From an uncultured Oscillospiraceae bacterium (GTDB taxonomy: Bacteria; Bacillota; Clostridia; Oscillospirales; Oscillospiraceae): a DNA stretch of 31,264 nucleotides. The stretch covers positions 1 to 31,264 of the forward strand of contig CAKTQP010000023.1 in NCBI GenBank assembly GCA_934597165.1, written 5' to 3'. The notes beneath the pieces are model-generated. The model was not told the origin of the DNA. It was given only the letters and a program-made list of their open reading frames with translations, and searched no databases. A program made the position numbers and the translations under genes. Of the stretch, positions 14,887 through 22,101 are shown in pieces. How positions within the stretch are numbered: position 1 is the stretch's first letter; each line of letters opens with the position of its first letter.

Positions 14887-14915
14887 ATCTTACCACAGTT
14901 TGATTGGAAAGTCAA
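14887..14915 (-). promoter_or_regulatory. Possible internal promoter for tRNA-Phe-Gly-Cys
   Basis: On the minus strand TTGACT (14915-14910), a 17-bp spacer and TAAGAT (14892-14887), 23 bp upstream of tRNA-Phe. The 104-bp gap between tRNA-Asp and tRNA-Phe is much longer than the other gaps, which supports a second start. Confidence 0.6.
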
Positions 14916-14968
14916 CCATTATTTTTCGTTTTTTTCAACTTTTTCTGTCAAGAAAAGTGGAAAAAAGA

Positions 14969-15045
14969 TGGCGACCCGGATCGGGCTCGAACCGACGACC
15001 TCTAGCGTGACAGGCTAGCGTTCTAACCAACTGAACTACCGGGCC
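14969..15045 (-). tRNA. tRNA-Asp (anticodon GTC)
   Basis: Acceptor GGCCCGG/CCGGGTC, anticodon loop CTGTCAC in stem CTAGC/GCTAG, T-loop GGTTCGAGCC, discriminator G (as expected for Asp) and encoded CCA. Confidence 0.95.
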
Positions 15046-15064
15046 ATGTGGTGAAAAAGCTGTG

Positions 15065-15141
15065 TGGTGGGAGTAACAGGACTCGAACCTGTGACCCCAT
15101 GCTTGTAAGGCATGTGCTCTAGCCAGCTGAGCTATACTCCC
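15065..15141 (-). tRNA. tRNA-Val (anticodon TAC)
   Basis: Acceptor GGGAGTA/TACTCCC, anticodon loop CTTACAA in stem CATGC/GCATG, T-loop GGTTCGAGTCC, discriminator A and encoded CCA. It is the first gene of the Val-Asp-Phe-Gly-Cys cluster. Confidence 0.95.
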
Positions 15142-15169
15142 CTGTTCGCTCTCACAGACAGCGTAGTTT

Positions 15170-15198
15170 ATTATAGCGAACAATGACGGATTTGTCAA
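15170..15198 (-). promoter_or_regulatory. Consensus promoter of the tRNA cluster
   Basis: On the minus strand TTGACA (15198-15193), exactly 17 bp and TATAAT (15175-15170). All twelve consensus bases match, as expected for a stable RNA promoter. The tRNA-Val 5' end is 29 bp downstream. Confidence 0.9.
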
Positions 15199-15224
15199 CC
15201 ACTTTTTTCATTTTTACGCAATTT

Positions 15225-16112
15225 TTATCCCTGCTGGATGGACTGGATGAGCTGTTCCAGCTCGGCCTTGTCAAAGGTATACTCCTTATTACAGAAGTGG
15301 CAGCTCAGCTGAGCCTGTCCCTGCTCGTCGATCATCTTCTGCAGCTCGTCCACGCCCAGGCTGATGAGGGCGCGGCTGACCCGCTCCCGGCTGCAATAGC
15401 AGCGGTACTCGACGGGGGTAGTCTCCAGGACTTCCACTTCGAACTCGCCTAAAACCTTCTGCACCAGCTCCAAGGGAGTGACGCCCTCCTGGAAGGCGTG
15501 GGTGACGTAGCCCACCTGCTGGATGCCCCGCTCTACCTTATCAATCACAGCGTCATCGGCACCGGGCAGGAGCTGGATGAGGTAGCCGCCGGCGGCGCTG
15601 ACGGACTGGTCTCTGTCCACCAGGACGCCCAGGGCGCAAGCGGTGGGGAACTGCTCGCTGGTGGCGAAGTAGGCGGTGATGTCCTCGGCGATCTCGCCGG
15701 TGACCAGGGGGATGCTGCCCACGTAGGGTTCCTTCAGGCCCAGATCCTTGATGACGGTCAGGCTGCCGTCGGTGCCCACGGCTGCACCTACATCCAGCTT
15801 GCCCTGGCTCTTGCGAGGGATGTCCACGAAGGGGTTGGTGACGTAGCCGCGGACGTTGCCCTCGGAGTCACTGACGCAGGTGATCATGCCCAGGGGGCCG
15901 CCGCCGCGGATTTGCAGGGTCAGGGAGTCGTTCTCCCCTTTCAGCTGGTTGCCCATCATGGACGCGCCCATGAGGGAGCGACCCAGGGCGGCAGTGGCCA
16001 CCGGGAGGGTCTTGTGAATTTGGCGGGCGCGCTCTACCAGCTCCTTGCCGGTGATGGCAGAGGCCATGACGGCGCCGTCGGATGTGATGACACGTACGAT
16101 CTGATCAGACAT
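15225..16112 (-). CDS. hslO: Hsp33 redox-regulated chaperone
   Basis: A 295-residue holdase chaperone activated by oxidative unfolding. The N-terminal domain has the family pattern TALGRSLMGASMMGNQLKG and IRGGGPLG, then GYVTNPFVD. The C-terminal zinc switch is CYC at 238-240 and CHFC at 271-274, giving the four redox cysteines. Length matches the family. The start is ATG 16112, nine bases after AGGAGG; the frame continues seven codons upstream without a ribosome site. It follows the methyltransferase gene after 69 bp that contain a possible terminator, and faces the tRNA cluster promoter downstream. Confidence 0.95.
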   Translation of the reverse strand: MSDQIVRVITSDGAVMASAITGKELVERARQIHKTLPVATAALGRSLMGASMMGNQLKGENDSLTLQIRGGGPLGMITCVSDSEGNVRGYVTNPFVDIPRKSQGKLDVGAAVGTDGSLTVIKDLGLKEPYVGSIPLVTGEIAEDITAYFATSEQFPTACALGVLVDRDQSVSAAGGYLIQLLPGADDAVIDKVERGIQQVGYVTHAFQEGVTPLELVQKVLGEFEVEVLETTPVEYRCYCSRERVSRALISLGVDELQKMIDEQGQAQLSCHFCNKEYTFDKAELEQLIQSIQQG

Positions 16113-16142
16113 AGTGAAATACCTCCTATACATAGGGAAAGC

Positions 16143-16162
16143 GAGCCAACGGGCGCTGGCTC
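16143..16162 (-). terminator. Weak hairpin between the methyltransferase gene and hslO
   Basis: GAGCCA/TGGCTC (16143-16148 with 16157-16162) form a 6-bp stem with an 8-nt loop, followed on the minus strand by CGCTTTCCC. It could terminate or attenuate transcription into hslO. Confidence 0.35.
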
Positions 16163-16181
16163 ACTGGGTGTTGGATTGGAA

Positions 16182-16961
16182 TCATGGGACGTAACCAGGC
16201 GGGATATGCTGTCCCCCTTCCCCGTTGACGCAGACGAAGGTCAAGCGCCGGTCGTCGGGGCGGGGCGGGCGTTCCTCCAGGCCGCCGTAGTAGGTGACGG
16301 ACGCGAAACCGGCGTCCAGGAGCATCTGCTTCAAAGCCTCCGGCTCCCACGCCCGCTCGGTGTGTTCCTCCTGCTCTCGATACCAGCAGTCGCCGTCCCG
16401 CTCGAACAGGTCCATGCCGTAGGTGACCTGGGCGCTGTCCGGGTGGTACTCCGCCCGCCAGAGGCAGAAGACGTCCTCGGTCTCGTCTACGAAGAGCTGG
16501 CCGTCCAGGCTGCGCAGGTGGGCGGGGGCTAGGATGTCGAACAAGAAGTATCCGCCGGGCATGAGGAAGGTGTGTATCTTGTGGAAAGCGGCCTGCAAAA
16601 TGGCCTCGTCGGTGACGTAATTCAGGCTGTCCAGGCTGGAGACGCAGGCGTCGATGGTGCCGAACAGGTCTAGCTTGTCCATGGACTGGTGCAGGAACAC
16701 CGGCGGCTCGAAGTCCAGGTCGAAGGTCTTTTCCTGGGCTTCCGAGAGCATCTCGATGGACAGGTCGGTGCCGATCATGGAGTAGCCTGCCTGCGCCAAG
16801 AGGCAGGTCAAGGTGCCGGTACCGCAGGCCAAATCCAGGACGATTTTCACCGGTACTTCACTGCGCTGGAACCACTTCTGGTACCAGGCCACCCACTGGG
16901 TGTAGTCCACATCCCGGGTCAGGCCGTCGTAGTAGCGAGCCAGTTCTCCGTAGGCGCTCAT
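16182..16961 (-). CDS. Class I SAM-dependent methyltransferase
   Basis: A 259-residue cytosolic protein. The glycine-rich SAM motif I is VLDLACGTGTL (41-51), motif II is GTDLSIEMLSEA, and later come DACVSSLDSLNYV and the post-motif LMPGGYFLFDIL. The N-terminal YGELARYYDGLTRDVDY is typical of the small-molecule methyltransferases of Firmicutes, so the substrate cannot be named. The start is ATG 16961, four bases after GGAGG, and overlaps the regulator stop as ATGA; the longer frame to 17024 only reads through the regulator gene. The coupling indicates one operon with the YerC-like gene. Confidence 0.88.
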   Translation of the reverse strand: MSAYGELARYYDGLTRDVDYTQWVAWYQKWFQRSEVPVKIVLDLACGTGTLTCLLAQAGYSMIGTDLSIEMLSEAQEKTFDLDFEPPVFLHQSMDKLDLFGTIDACVSSLDSLNYVTDEAILQAAFHKIHTFLMPGGYFLFDILAPAHLRSLDGQLFVDETEDVFCLWRAEYHPDSAQVTYGMDLFERDGDCWYREQEEHTERAWEPEALKQMLLDAGFASVTYYGGLEERPPRPDDRRLTFVCVNGEGGQHIPPGYVP

Positions 16962-17314
16962 GCGTCCTCCGACTTCTTTTTGCGGCCTGCTTTTCTCCCC
17001 TTCTCCGCCGTGGGCGGGACGCATTCATCCCCCAGCACGCGGGCGAAGACCTGGTGATAGCCCTCCACGCCGTAGTTCAGGGCGCGGTTGACCCGGCTGA
17101 TGGTGGCGGAGCTGGCGCCGGTCTGCTCCAGGATTTCATTATAGATCATGCCCTTCTGGAGCAGGACGGCCACGTCGAACCGCTGTTCCATGGCACGCAG
17201 CTCGGACACGGTGCAGAGATCCTGGAAAAATCGGTAGCATTCGTCCAGATCCTTCAGCTCTAGGATCATTTTATATAAATTCATACTCGGCTCTTTGCCA
17301 AATACCTTAGACAT
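16958..17314 (-). CDS. YerC/YecD family TrpR-related regulator
   Basis: A 118-residue protein of the TrpR superfamily. ELKDLDECYRFFQDLCTVSELRAMEQRFDVAVLL is the family core, and MIYNEILEQTGASSATISRVNRALNYG (about 56-82) is the helix-turn-helix with recognition helix SSATISRVNRAL. A Lys/Arg-rich tail (KGRKAGRKKKSEDA) extends the usual 95-100 residue protein. AGGAGG lies eight bases before ATG 17314. The family's effector and targets are largely unknown; the operon with a methyltransferase gives no firm clue. It may regulate its own promoter through the dyad at 17349-17381. Confidence 0.9.
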   Translation of the reverse strand: MSKVFGKEPSMNLYKMILELKDLDECYRFFQDLCTVSELRAMEQRFDVAVLLQKGMIYNEILEQTGASSATISRVNRALNYGVEGYHQVFARVLGDECVPPTAEKGRKAGRKKKSEDA

Positions 17315-17348
17315 ATGTTTTACCTCCTGGGTACTGTTCCAAATCTGT

Positions 17349-17385
17349 CTTTCACTATTTTAACATTTTACTGCGTGAAAGTAAA
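17349..17385 (-). promoter_or_regulatory. Promoter and flanking dyad upstream of the YerC-like gene
   Basis: On the minus strand TTTACT (17385-17380), 17 bp and TAAAAT (17362-17357). CTTTCAC (17349-17355) and GTGAAAG (17375-17381) flank the -10 and touch the -35, a possible operator. Confidence 0.5.
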
Positions 17386-17451
17386 CCTATTTTTCAGAAA
17401 AAAACACACCCTTTTGTGTCTCAGTCATAGACTTTTTCAGGAGGGATGTGC

Positions 17452-18081
17452 ATGAAGCTGGTATTGACGGAGGAAACTCGGGAACGGGAGCTGTGCGCAC
17501 AGGAGGAAGTGCTGGTGCGCTGTCGGTGTGTGCTGCCGAAGTTGCAGCCCTTGTCGCCCCGCGCCCAACGGCGGTTGGAGCGGTACATAACGGAGCTGGA
17601 ACGGCGGTGGAACGGTGCCTGTGAAGGCTGGCTGCTAGAGCAGGCGGCGGAGGGGGCGCGGCTGGCGCGGAGCAATGCGCTGCCCTTTGCGCCGCTGGAG
17701 GCGGTGTTAGACTTTGAGACCACGTGGCTGGACGACCGGTTTTGGAGCGTGCTGTGGCGGTGGCAGGTGACCTGGCAGGGGGAGGCGGTGCTGCTGCGGC
17801 GGTGGGGGCAGGTGTGGGATCTGGAACGCGGGATGCCCTGTCGGGTGGAGCGGTTTTTGCCGGAGGGGCGGAAGGAACGGCGGAAATTTTGGCGGCGTTT
17901 GAAGGAGGCGGCGCGGGCGGCGGGCGTCCGCGGGATGGGGTGGCGGCATGGGCGGGTGTGGTGTACCCTGGGCGAGGCGGAACTGGTCTGCGGGTGGGCG
18001 AGTCTTGCAAATCCTGCAACCGATTCCGACTTTTTCACGGTTTCCACCCCTTTTTCTGAGGAGACGCTGCAATTTTGTTGA
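17452..18081 (+). CDS. DUF3298/RsiV-like protein, hypothetical
   Basis: A 209-residue protein of uncertain role. LSPRAQRRLERYITELERRWNGACEGWLLE and LDFETTWLDDRFWSVLW resemble the DUF3298/RsiV-like domain proteins of Oscillospiraceae, in which the strand-turn-strand DF.TTxLDDRYxSVxW is the conserved part. The usual C-terminal segment with a terminal YPxxxIAPxxxG motif is not visible, so it may be divergent or truncated. No signal peptide or membrane helix is seen, unlike true RsiV anti-sigma factors. The start is ATG 17452, seven bases after AGGAGG (17439-17444); ATG 17446 is too close. It is very rich in Arg, Trp and Glu. The gene diverges from the YerC-like gene and ends just before the purA promoter. 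Confidence 0.65.
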   Translation: MKLVLTEETRERELCAQEEVLVRCRCVLPKLQPLSPRAQRRLERYITELERRWNGACEGWLLEQAAEGARLARSNALPFAPLEAVLDFETTWLDDRFWSVLWRWQVTWQGEAVLLRRWGQVWDLERGMPCRVERFLPEGRKERRKFWRRLKEAARAAGVRGMGWRHGRVWCTLGEAELVCGWASLANPATDSDFFTVSTPFSEETLQFC

Positions 18082-18089
18082 TTTTTACC

Positions 18090-18118
18090 TTGCATTTCCA
18101 CCCTGTTTTCCGTATAAT
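18090..18118 (+). promoter_or_regulatory. Sigma-A promoter of purA
   Basis: TTGCAT (18090-18095), 17 bp and a perfect TATAAT (18113-18118), about 70 bp before the purA start. Confidence 0.85.
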
Positions 18119-18168
18119 GTCATGTGGTTCTCCTGTGAACCACCGAAACGGACGTTTCCCATACGGAA
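18108..18168 (+). promoter_or_regulatory. Dyads in the purA promoter and leader
   Basis: TTCCGTAT (18108-18115) is repeated in inverted form as ATACGGAA (18161-18168). Between them GTGGTTC/GAACCAC (18124-18130 with 18137-18143) makes a leader hairpin. They do not clearly match the Bacillus PurBox. A regulatory role is possible. Confidence 0.4.
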
Positions 18169-18186
18169 TAAAAGGAGTCTTGCATC

Positions 18187-19470
18187 ATGGTAAAAGCAAT
18201 CGTAGGCGCTAACTGGGGCGACGAAGGCAAGGGGAAGATCACGGATATGCTGGCAGAGCATTCCGACATCGTGGTCCGCTTTCAGGGCGGCGCCAATGCC
18301 GGTCACACCATCATCAACGATTATGGCCGCTTCGCCCTGCACATCCTGCCCTCCGGCTCTTTCTACTCCCATGTGACCAATGTCATCGGCAACGGCGTGG
18401 CACTGGACGTGAAGAAGCTGGTGGCCGAGCTGAAGGACATTCAGGCGCAGAACGCTCCCGCCCCCCATCTGATGATCTCGGAACGGGTGCAGCTGCTGAT
18501 GCCTTATCACGTGCTGCAGGACGCTTATGAAGAAGAGCGGCTGGCTGGTCACTCCTTCGGCTCCACCAAGAGCGGCATCGCCCCCTTCTACTCGGACAAA
18601 TACGCCAAAATCGGCATCCAGCTGTGCGACCTGTTCGACGAGAAACGGTTGATGGAACGGCTGACCGCCGCCTGTGAAGTGAAGAACGTGCTCTTCGAGC
18701 ATCTGTACCACAAGCCCCCTGTGGACCCCAAGGCCATCTTCGATGAGCTGATGGAGCTGCGGGAACTGGTGCGTCCCTACGTGGGAGACACGGTGACCTT
18801 CCTGCACGAAGCGTTGAAGGAAGGCAAGACCGTGCTGCTGGAGGGGCAGTTGGGCTCCATGAAGGATCCCGACCTGGGCATCTACCCCATGACCACCTCT
18901 TCCCACACCCTGGCTGGCTTCGGCACCGTCGGTGCCTGCATCCCGCCCACGGAGATCAAGGATGTCATCGCGGTCACCAAGGCGTATTCCTCCTGCGTGG
19001 GCTCCAAGACCGAACCTTTCGTCAGCGAAGTGGAAGGCGAAGCCGGCGACGAGCTGCGGCGCAGAGGCGGCGACAAGGGCGAGTTCGGTGCCACCACCGG
19101 GCGTCCCCGTCGTGTGGGCTGGTTCGACACCGTGGCCACCAAGTACGGCTGCATGGTGCAGGGTGCCACCGAGGTGGCGCTGACCTGTCTGGACGTGCTG
19201 GGCTATCTGGATGAGATCCCCGTGTGCGTGGGCTATGAAATTGACGGCAAGGTGACCACCACCTTCCCGGTGCCCAACCAGCTGGTGAAGGCGAAGCCGG
19301 TGTTCGAGATGCTGCCCGGTTGGAAGTGCGACATTCGGGGCATCACCGAGTATGACGCCCTGCCGGAGAACGCCAAGCATTATGTTGACTTCCTGGAGTC
19401 CAAGATCGGCGTGCCCATCAAGATGGTGTCCACCGGCCCCAAGCGGCATGAGATGACCTATCGGAAGTGA
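18187..19470 (+). CDS. purA: Adenylosuccinate synthetase, divergent form
   Basis: A 427-residue enzyme that joins IMP and aspartate with GTP, the first committed step to AMP. The GTP loop reads NWGDEGKGK (residues 9-17), where most PurA have QWGDEGKGK; the catalytic D12 and H40 (GGANAGHT) are kept. GQLGSMKDPDLGIYPMTTSS replaces the usual [20 protein letters not shown], and GATTGRPRRVGWFD is standard. Aspartate at position 12 argues against a PurZ-type diaminopurine enzyme, which has lost this residue. AAAGGAG lies seven bases before the ATG. It has its own promoter and terminator. Confidence 0.95.
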   Translation: MVKAIVGANWGDEGKGKITDMLAEHSDIVVRFQGGANAGHTIINDYGRFALHILPSGSFYSHVTNVIGNGVALDVKKLVAELKDIQAQNAPAPHLMISERVQLLMPYHVLQDAYEEERLAGHSFGSTKSGIAPFYSDKYAKIGIQLCDLFDEKRLMERLTAACEVKNVLFEHLYHKPPVDPKAIFDELMELRELVRPYVGDTVTFLHEALKEGKTVLLEGQLGSMKDPDLGIYPMTTSSHTLAGFGTVGACIPPTEIKDVIAVTKAYSSCVGSKTEPFVSEVEGEAGDELRRRGGDKGEFGATTGRPRRVGWFDTVATKYGCMVQGATEVALTCLDVLGYLDEIPVCVGYEIDGKVTTTFPVPNQLVKAKPVFEMLPGWKCDIRGITEYDALPENAKHYVDFLESKIGVPIKMVSTGPKRHEMTYRK

Positions 19471-19504
19471 TCGGGTCGAAGGCGAAACAATCTTTGTGTT
19501 TTTT

Positions 19505-19537
19505 GAGAGGATGCGCCCCTGGCGTATCCTCTTTTTT
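19505..19537 (+). terminator. Terminator of purA
   Basis: An 11-bp stem (19507-19517 with 19521-19531, one G-U pair) with a 3-nt loop is followed by TTTTTT. Confidence 0.9.
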
Positions 19538-19632
19538 GACAGGGAAACATCCCCATTTCGCCGGTTTTTTCGGCTGCTTTCCTAAAATTCCCTTGCATAT
19601 GTTCAAAAACTCCCCACTGGTTCTTCCACTCA

Positions 19633-19660
19633 TTGACTTTTTTGATTTTTCCAGTATAAT
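19633..19660 (+). promoter_or_regulatory. Promoter of the PucR/CdaR-like regulator gene
   Basis: TTGACT (19633-19638), a 16-bp spacer and TATAAT (19655-19660). The roughly 100-nt leader that follows contains an imperfect GC hairpin (about 19678-19718). Confidence 0.65.
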
Positions 19661-19759
19661 ATAATTCGTTCTAGTTGCAGGCAGGCGTTGTGTCGAGAGG
19701 GGACATGAGGCGCTGCCTTTCCCCTATCTAAATGACATAATAAGAGGATATTTTTGAAT

Positions 19760-21325
19760 ATGAGAGTTACGACTGAAACCATTCTGACCGCCCTGGCGCC
19801 CTTTGCTCCGGAGCTGATCGGGCCGGAGGAGGAGTCCATCGAGTATGGCTCCATCGGCAACACCCTGCTGCTGACCACCCCCGACCGGCTATACATTGTG
19901 CCCATGAGCCAGCTCATCTCCCACAAGAACAAGGTGCCGGCGGCGGCCATCATCTGCTATCGGGACAAGGACGCCCCCGCGGAGCTGAGCGCCACCCAGC
20001 GGACGAAGTACAAGAAGACGCCCCTCATCCTGCTCAACGAGGAGACCAATTTCGCCCCCGTGTGGGAGGCGCTGCAAGGGGAGCTGGTAGAGCCTTACGA
20101 CTCGCTGCTGTTCCAGAACAAGCTACTGTCCCTGGCGCTGTCCTGTCACGACGTGACCGACCTGCTCACCGCAGCCACCGAGTGTACCGGTCTCCCCTTC
20201 TCCCTCCACAACACCGTCCCCAGCCTGTTCGCCTACTCCCGCGCCGGTGAGATGGTGGTGACCAACCCCATGGGGGCGGACGTGATGGAGACCTTCTGCA
20301 CGCCGGACTTCCTGACCAACCTGCCGGACAACGCCCTGCTGGACTCGGTGCGTGAGCGGAACGGCCTGATGCGCGTGACCCTGCCCAACGGAGTGCAGAA
20401 GATCAGCGCCACCATCTACGTGCGGCAGCAGTTCTTTGGGATGCTCTGCGCCTACAGCTTTATGCGCCCCTACGTGCCCTCCGACCTGGACATGATCCAG
20501 CAGCTGCGGGGCATCGTGAGCCTGTTTTTGGAGAACCACAGCAACGACTATGTGGCCATCTCCAGCAACGAACGCTCCTTCATGCGCATCATGCTGGGCA
20601 ACGAGTTCAGCGAGGAGGACGCCCAGGCACAGTGCAAGCGGTTTGACATCAAGCTGCCGGAGGAGATGACCTTGCTGGTGGTCACCAGCTCCGCCGTCTA
20701 CCGCCACAACCAGGACGTGCCCTGCAACCTCATCCGCCGGTTCATGATACCGCTGCTCCAGACCAATCTGTGCATCATCTTTGAGCAGTATGTGGTGCTC
20801 CTGCTGGACGCCAAGCAGTATCAGCCCCACAGCGCCGAATTTTTGGATCTGATCCATGAGTCCATCCAGGAGCACAACCTCCAGGCCGCGTCCAGCAACG
20901 TGTTCTACAGTCCCAAGGACATCAAGACCCAATACGAGCTGGCCAAGCTGACCATCGACATCGGCGAGAGCAAGGATGCCAACAAGCACTACTATGTGTT
21001 CTCCGACTACCTGCTGGATCACATGATCCACCTGTGCAAGCCCTCCCCTGTCTTCAAGTGTCTCCAACACCCGGTGTTCATCGCGTTGGAGCGTTATGAC
21101 GCCCAGTATCACACCGAGTATGTGAAGACGCTGATGTCCTATCTGCGCAACAACGGCGATCTGTCTGCCTGCGCGGCGGAGATGGACATCCACCACAACA
21201 CGGTGAAGTATCTGATGAAGAACATGCGGGAGATCACCAACGTGGATTTCGACTCGCCCAGTATGTTCTCCTCCCTGTATGTGGCTATGCGGGCGATGGA
21301 GGCTTCCAAAGCGCTCGACTACTAA
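19760..21325 (+). CDS. PucR/CdaR-like transcriptional regulator
   Basis: A 521-residue protein whose C-terminus carries the PucR-type helix-turn-helix (residues about 458-493: LMSYLRNNGDLSACAAEMDIHHNTVKYLMKNM), the variant in which HHNTVKYL is the recognition helix. The long N-terminal part (a purine-catabolism-like or GAF-like sensor and a degenerate GGDEF-like middle around 270-420) has no residue that names a ligand. I use ATG 19760; the TTG at 19754 is an alternative with better spacing from AGAGGA. Neighbouring purA makes a purine-related role tempting, but each has its own promoter. Alternative ligands include sugar diacids and amino acids. Confidence 0.82.
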   Translation: MRVTTETILTALAPFAPELIGPEEESIEYGSIGNTLLLTTPDRLYIVPMSQLISHKNKVPAAAIICYRDKDAPAELSATQRTKYKKTPLILLNEETNFAPVWEALQGELVEPYDSLLFQNKLLSLALSCHDVTDLLTAATECTGLPFSLHNTVPSLFAYSRAGEMVVTNPMGADVMETFCTPDFLTNLPDNALLDSVRERNGLMRVTLPNGVQKISATIYVRQQFFGMLCAYSFMRPYVPSDLDMIQQLRGIVSLFLENHSNDYVAISSNERSFMRIMLGNEFSEEDAQAQCKRFDIKLPEEMTLLVVTSSAVYRHNQDVPCNLIRRFMIPLLQTNLCIIFEQYVVLLLDAKQYQPHSAEFLDLIHESIQEHNLQAASSNVFYSPKDIKTQYELAKLTIDIGESKDANKHYYVFSDYLLDHMIHLCKPSPVFKCLQHPVFIALERYDAQYHTEYVKTLMSYLRNNGDLSACAAEMDIHHNTVKYLMKNMREITNVDFDSPSMFSSLYVAMRAMEASKALDY

Positions 21326-21338
21326 TTGATAACACGAG

Positions 21339-21369
21339 AAAAACCCGTCCTCGGTGAGGACGGGTTTTT
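21339..21369. terminator. Bidirectional terminator between the regulator and V-ATPase genes
   Basis: AAAAACCCGTCCTC (21339-21352) and GAGGACGGGTTTTT (21356-21369) form a 14-bp perfect stem with a 3-nt loop and T-runs on both strands. It ends the regulator transcript and the V-ATPase operon. Confidence 0.92.
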
Positions 21370-21394
21370 GTTTTGCGATTCAGTCGCTTGCTGG

Positions 21395-22087
21395 TCAAGC
21401 TTCCTTGAATTTCTCCAACATGGCTTCCGTTTCTTTTCTTTTGGCTTCCAGTTCTTCCTGCAGCATCATATCCTTGACCTTCATCAGGCGGATGGTGTTG
21501 TTGCGTTCGTTCTCATCCAGCTTCATGGAGATGTATTTGATGTTCTCCTCCATTTCGGGGATCATCACGTACTCCAGTGCGTTGACGCGGCGGCGGGTCT
21601 TTTCGATCTCTTCCGCCAGCAGCTGGGTGGTCTTTTCGATCTGGGCCAATTTCAGCATATCCTGGAACACCGAGGACAGGGCGTCCACTGCGCCGTCCAG
21701 CTCACAGGAGGTGGTGGCGAAGCTATAGGGATAGATGTCGCCGCTGCCCGGGTTCTGGGTGGAGAAGTGGTAGACAGGGGTGTCAACGGACATGATGTTC
21801 TTGAAGCTCATGTTCAGTTCCACGCTCTGCTTCGGGTAGATCAAGGACTGCTCCAGCATTTCGGAGGACATGAGGGCGGAGGCCACCGTAAAGGAACCGT
21901 GCGCCCGCATGAGCGCTTCTTCCACGCGGGTTCTCAGCGCCCGGTTTTCACGGATCATGTCCAGGAACTGCTTCATCAATTCGTCACGCTTGTCCTTCAG
22001 GAGCTTATGGCCTCGGACGGCTGTTTTGAGCTTCTTCTTCAGCCGGGTCAGCTCCATTCTGGTTGCGTTTACAGTGGTGGAAGGCAT
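21395..22087 (-). CDS. ntpD: V-type ATPase subunit D
   Basis: A 230-residue central rotor shaft. The N-terminal NATRMELTRLKKKLKTAVRGHKLLKDKRDELM and the C-terminal IEKTTQLLAEEIEKTRRRVNALEYVMIPEMEENIKYI form the two-helix antiparallel coiled coil characteristic of the family. It is the last gene of the operon, 14 bp after subunit B, and the terminator lies 25 bp further on. Confidence 0.95.
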   Translation of the reverse strand: MPSTTVNATRMELTRLKKKLKTAVRGHKLLKDKRDELMKQFLDMIRENRALRTRVEEALMRAHGSFTVASALMSSEMLEQSLIYPKQSVELNMSFKNIMSVDTPVYHFSTQNPGSGDIYPYSFATTSCELDGAVDALSSVFQDMLKLAQIEKTTQLLAEEIEKTRRRVNALEYVMIPEMEENIKYISMKLDENERNNTIRLMKVKDMMLQEELEAKRKETEAMLEKFKEA

Positions 22088-22101
22088 CTACGTATCCCTC
22101 C

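Noticed and set aside
18187..19470. PurZ-type diaminopurine synthetase instead of PurA
   Set aside because: The catalytic aspartate of WGDEGKGK is present (D12), which PurZ has lost, so adenylosuccinate synthetase is the safer call.
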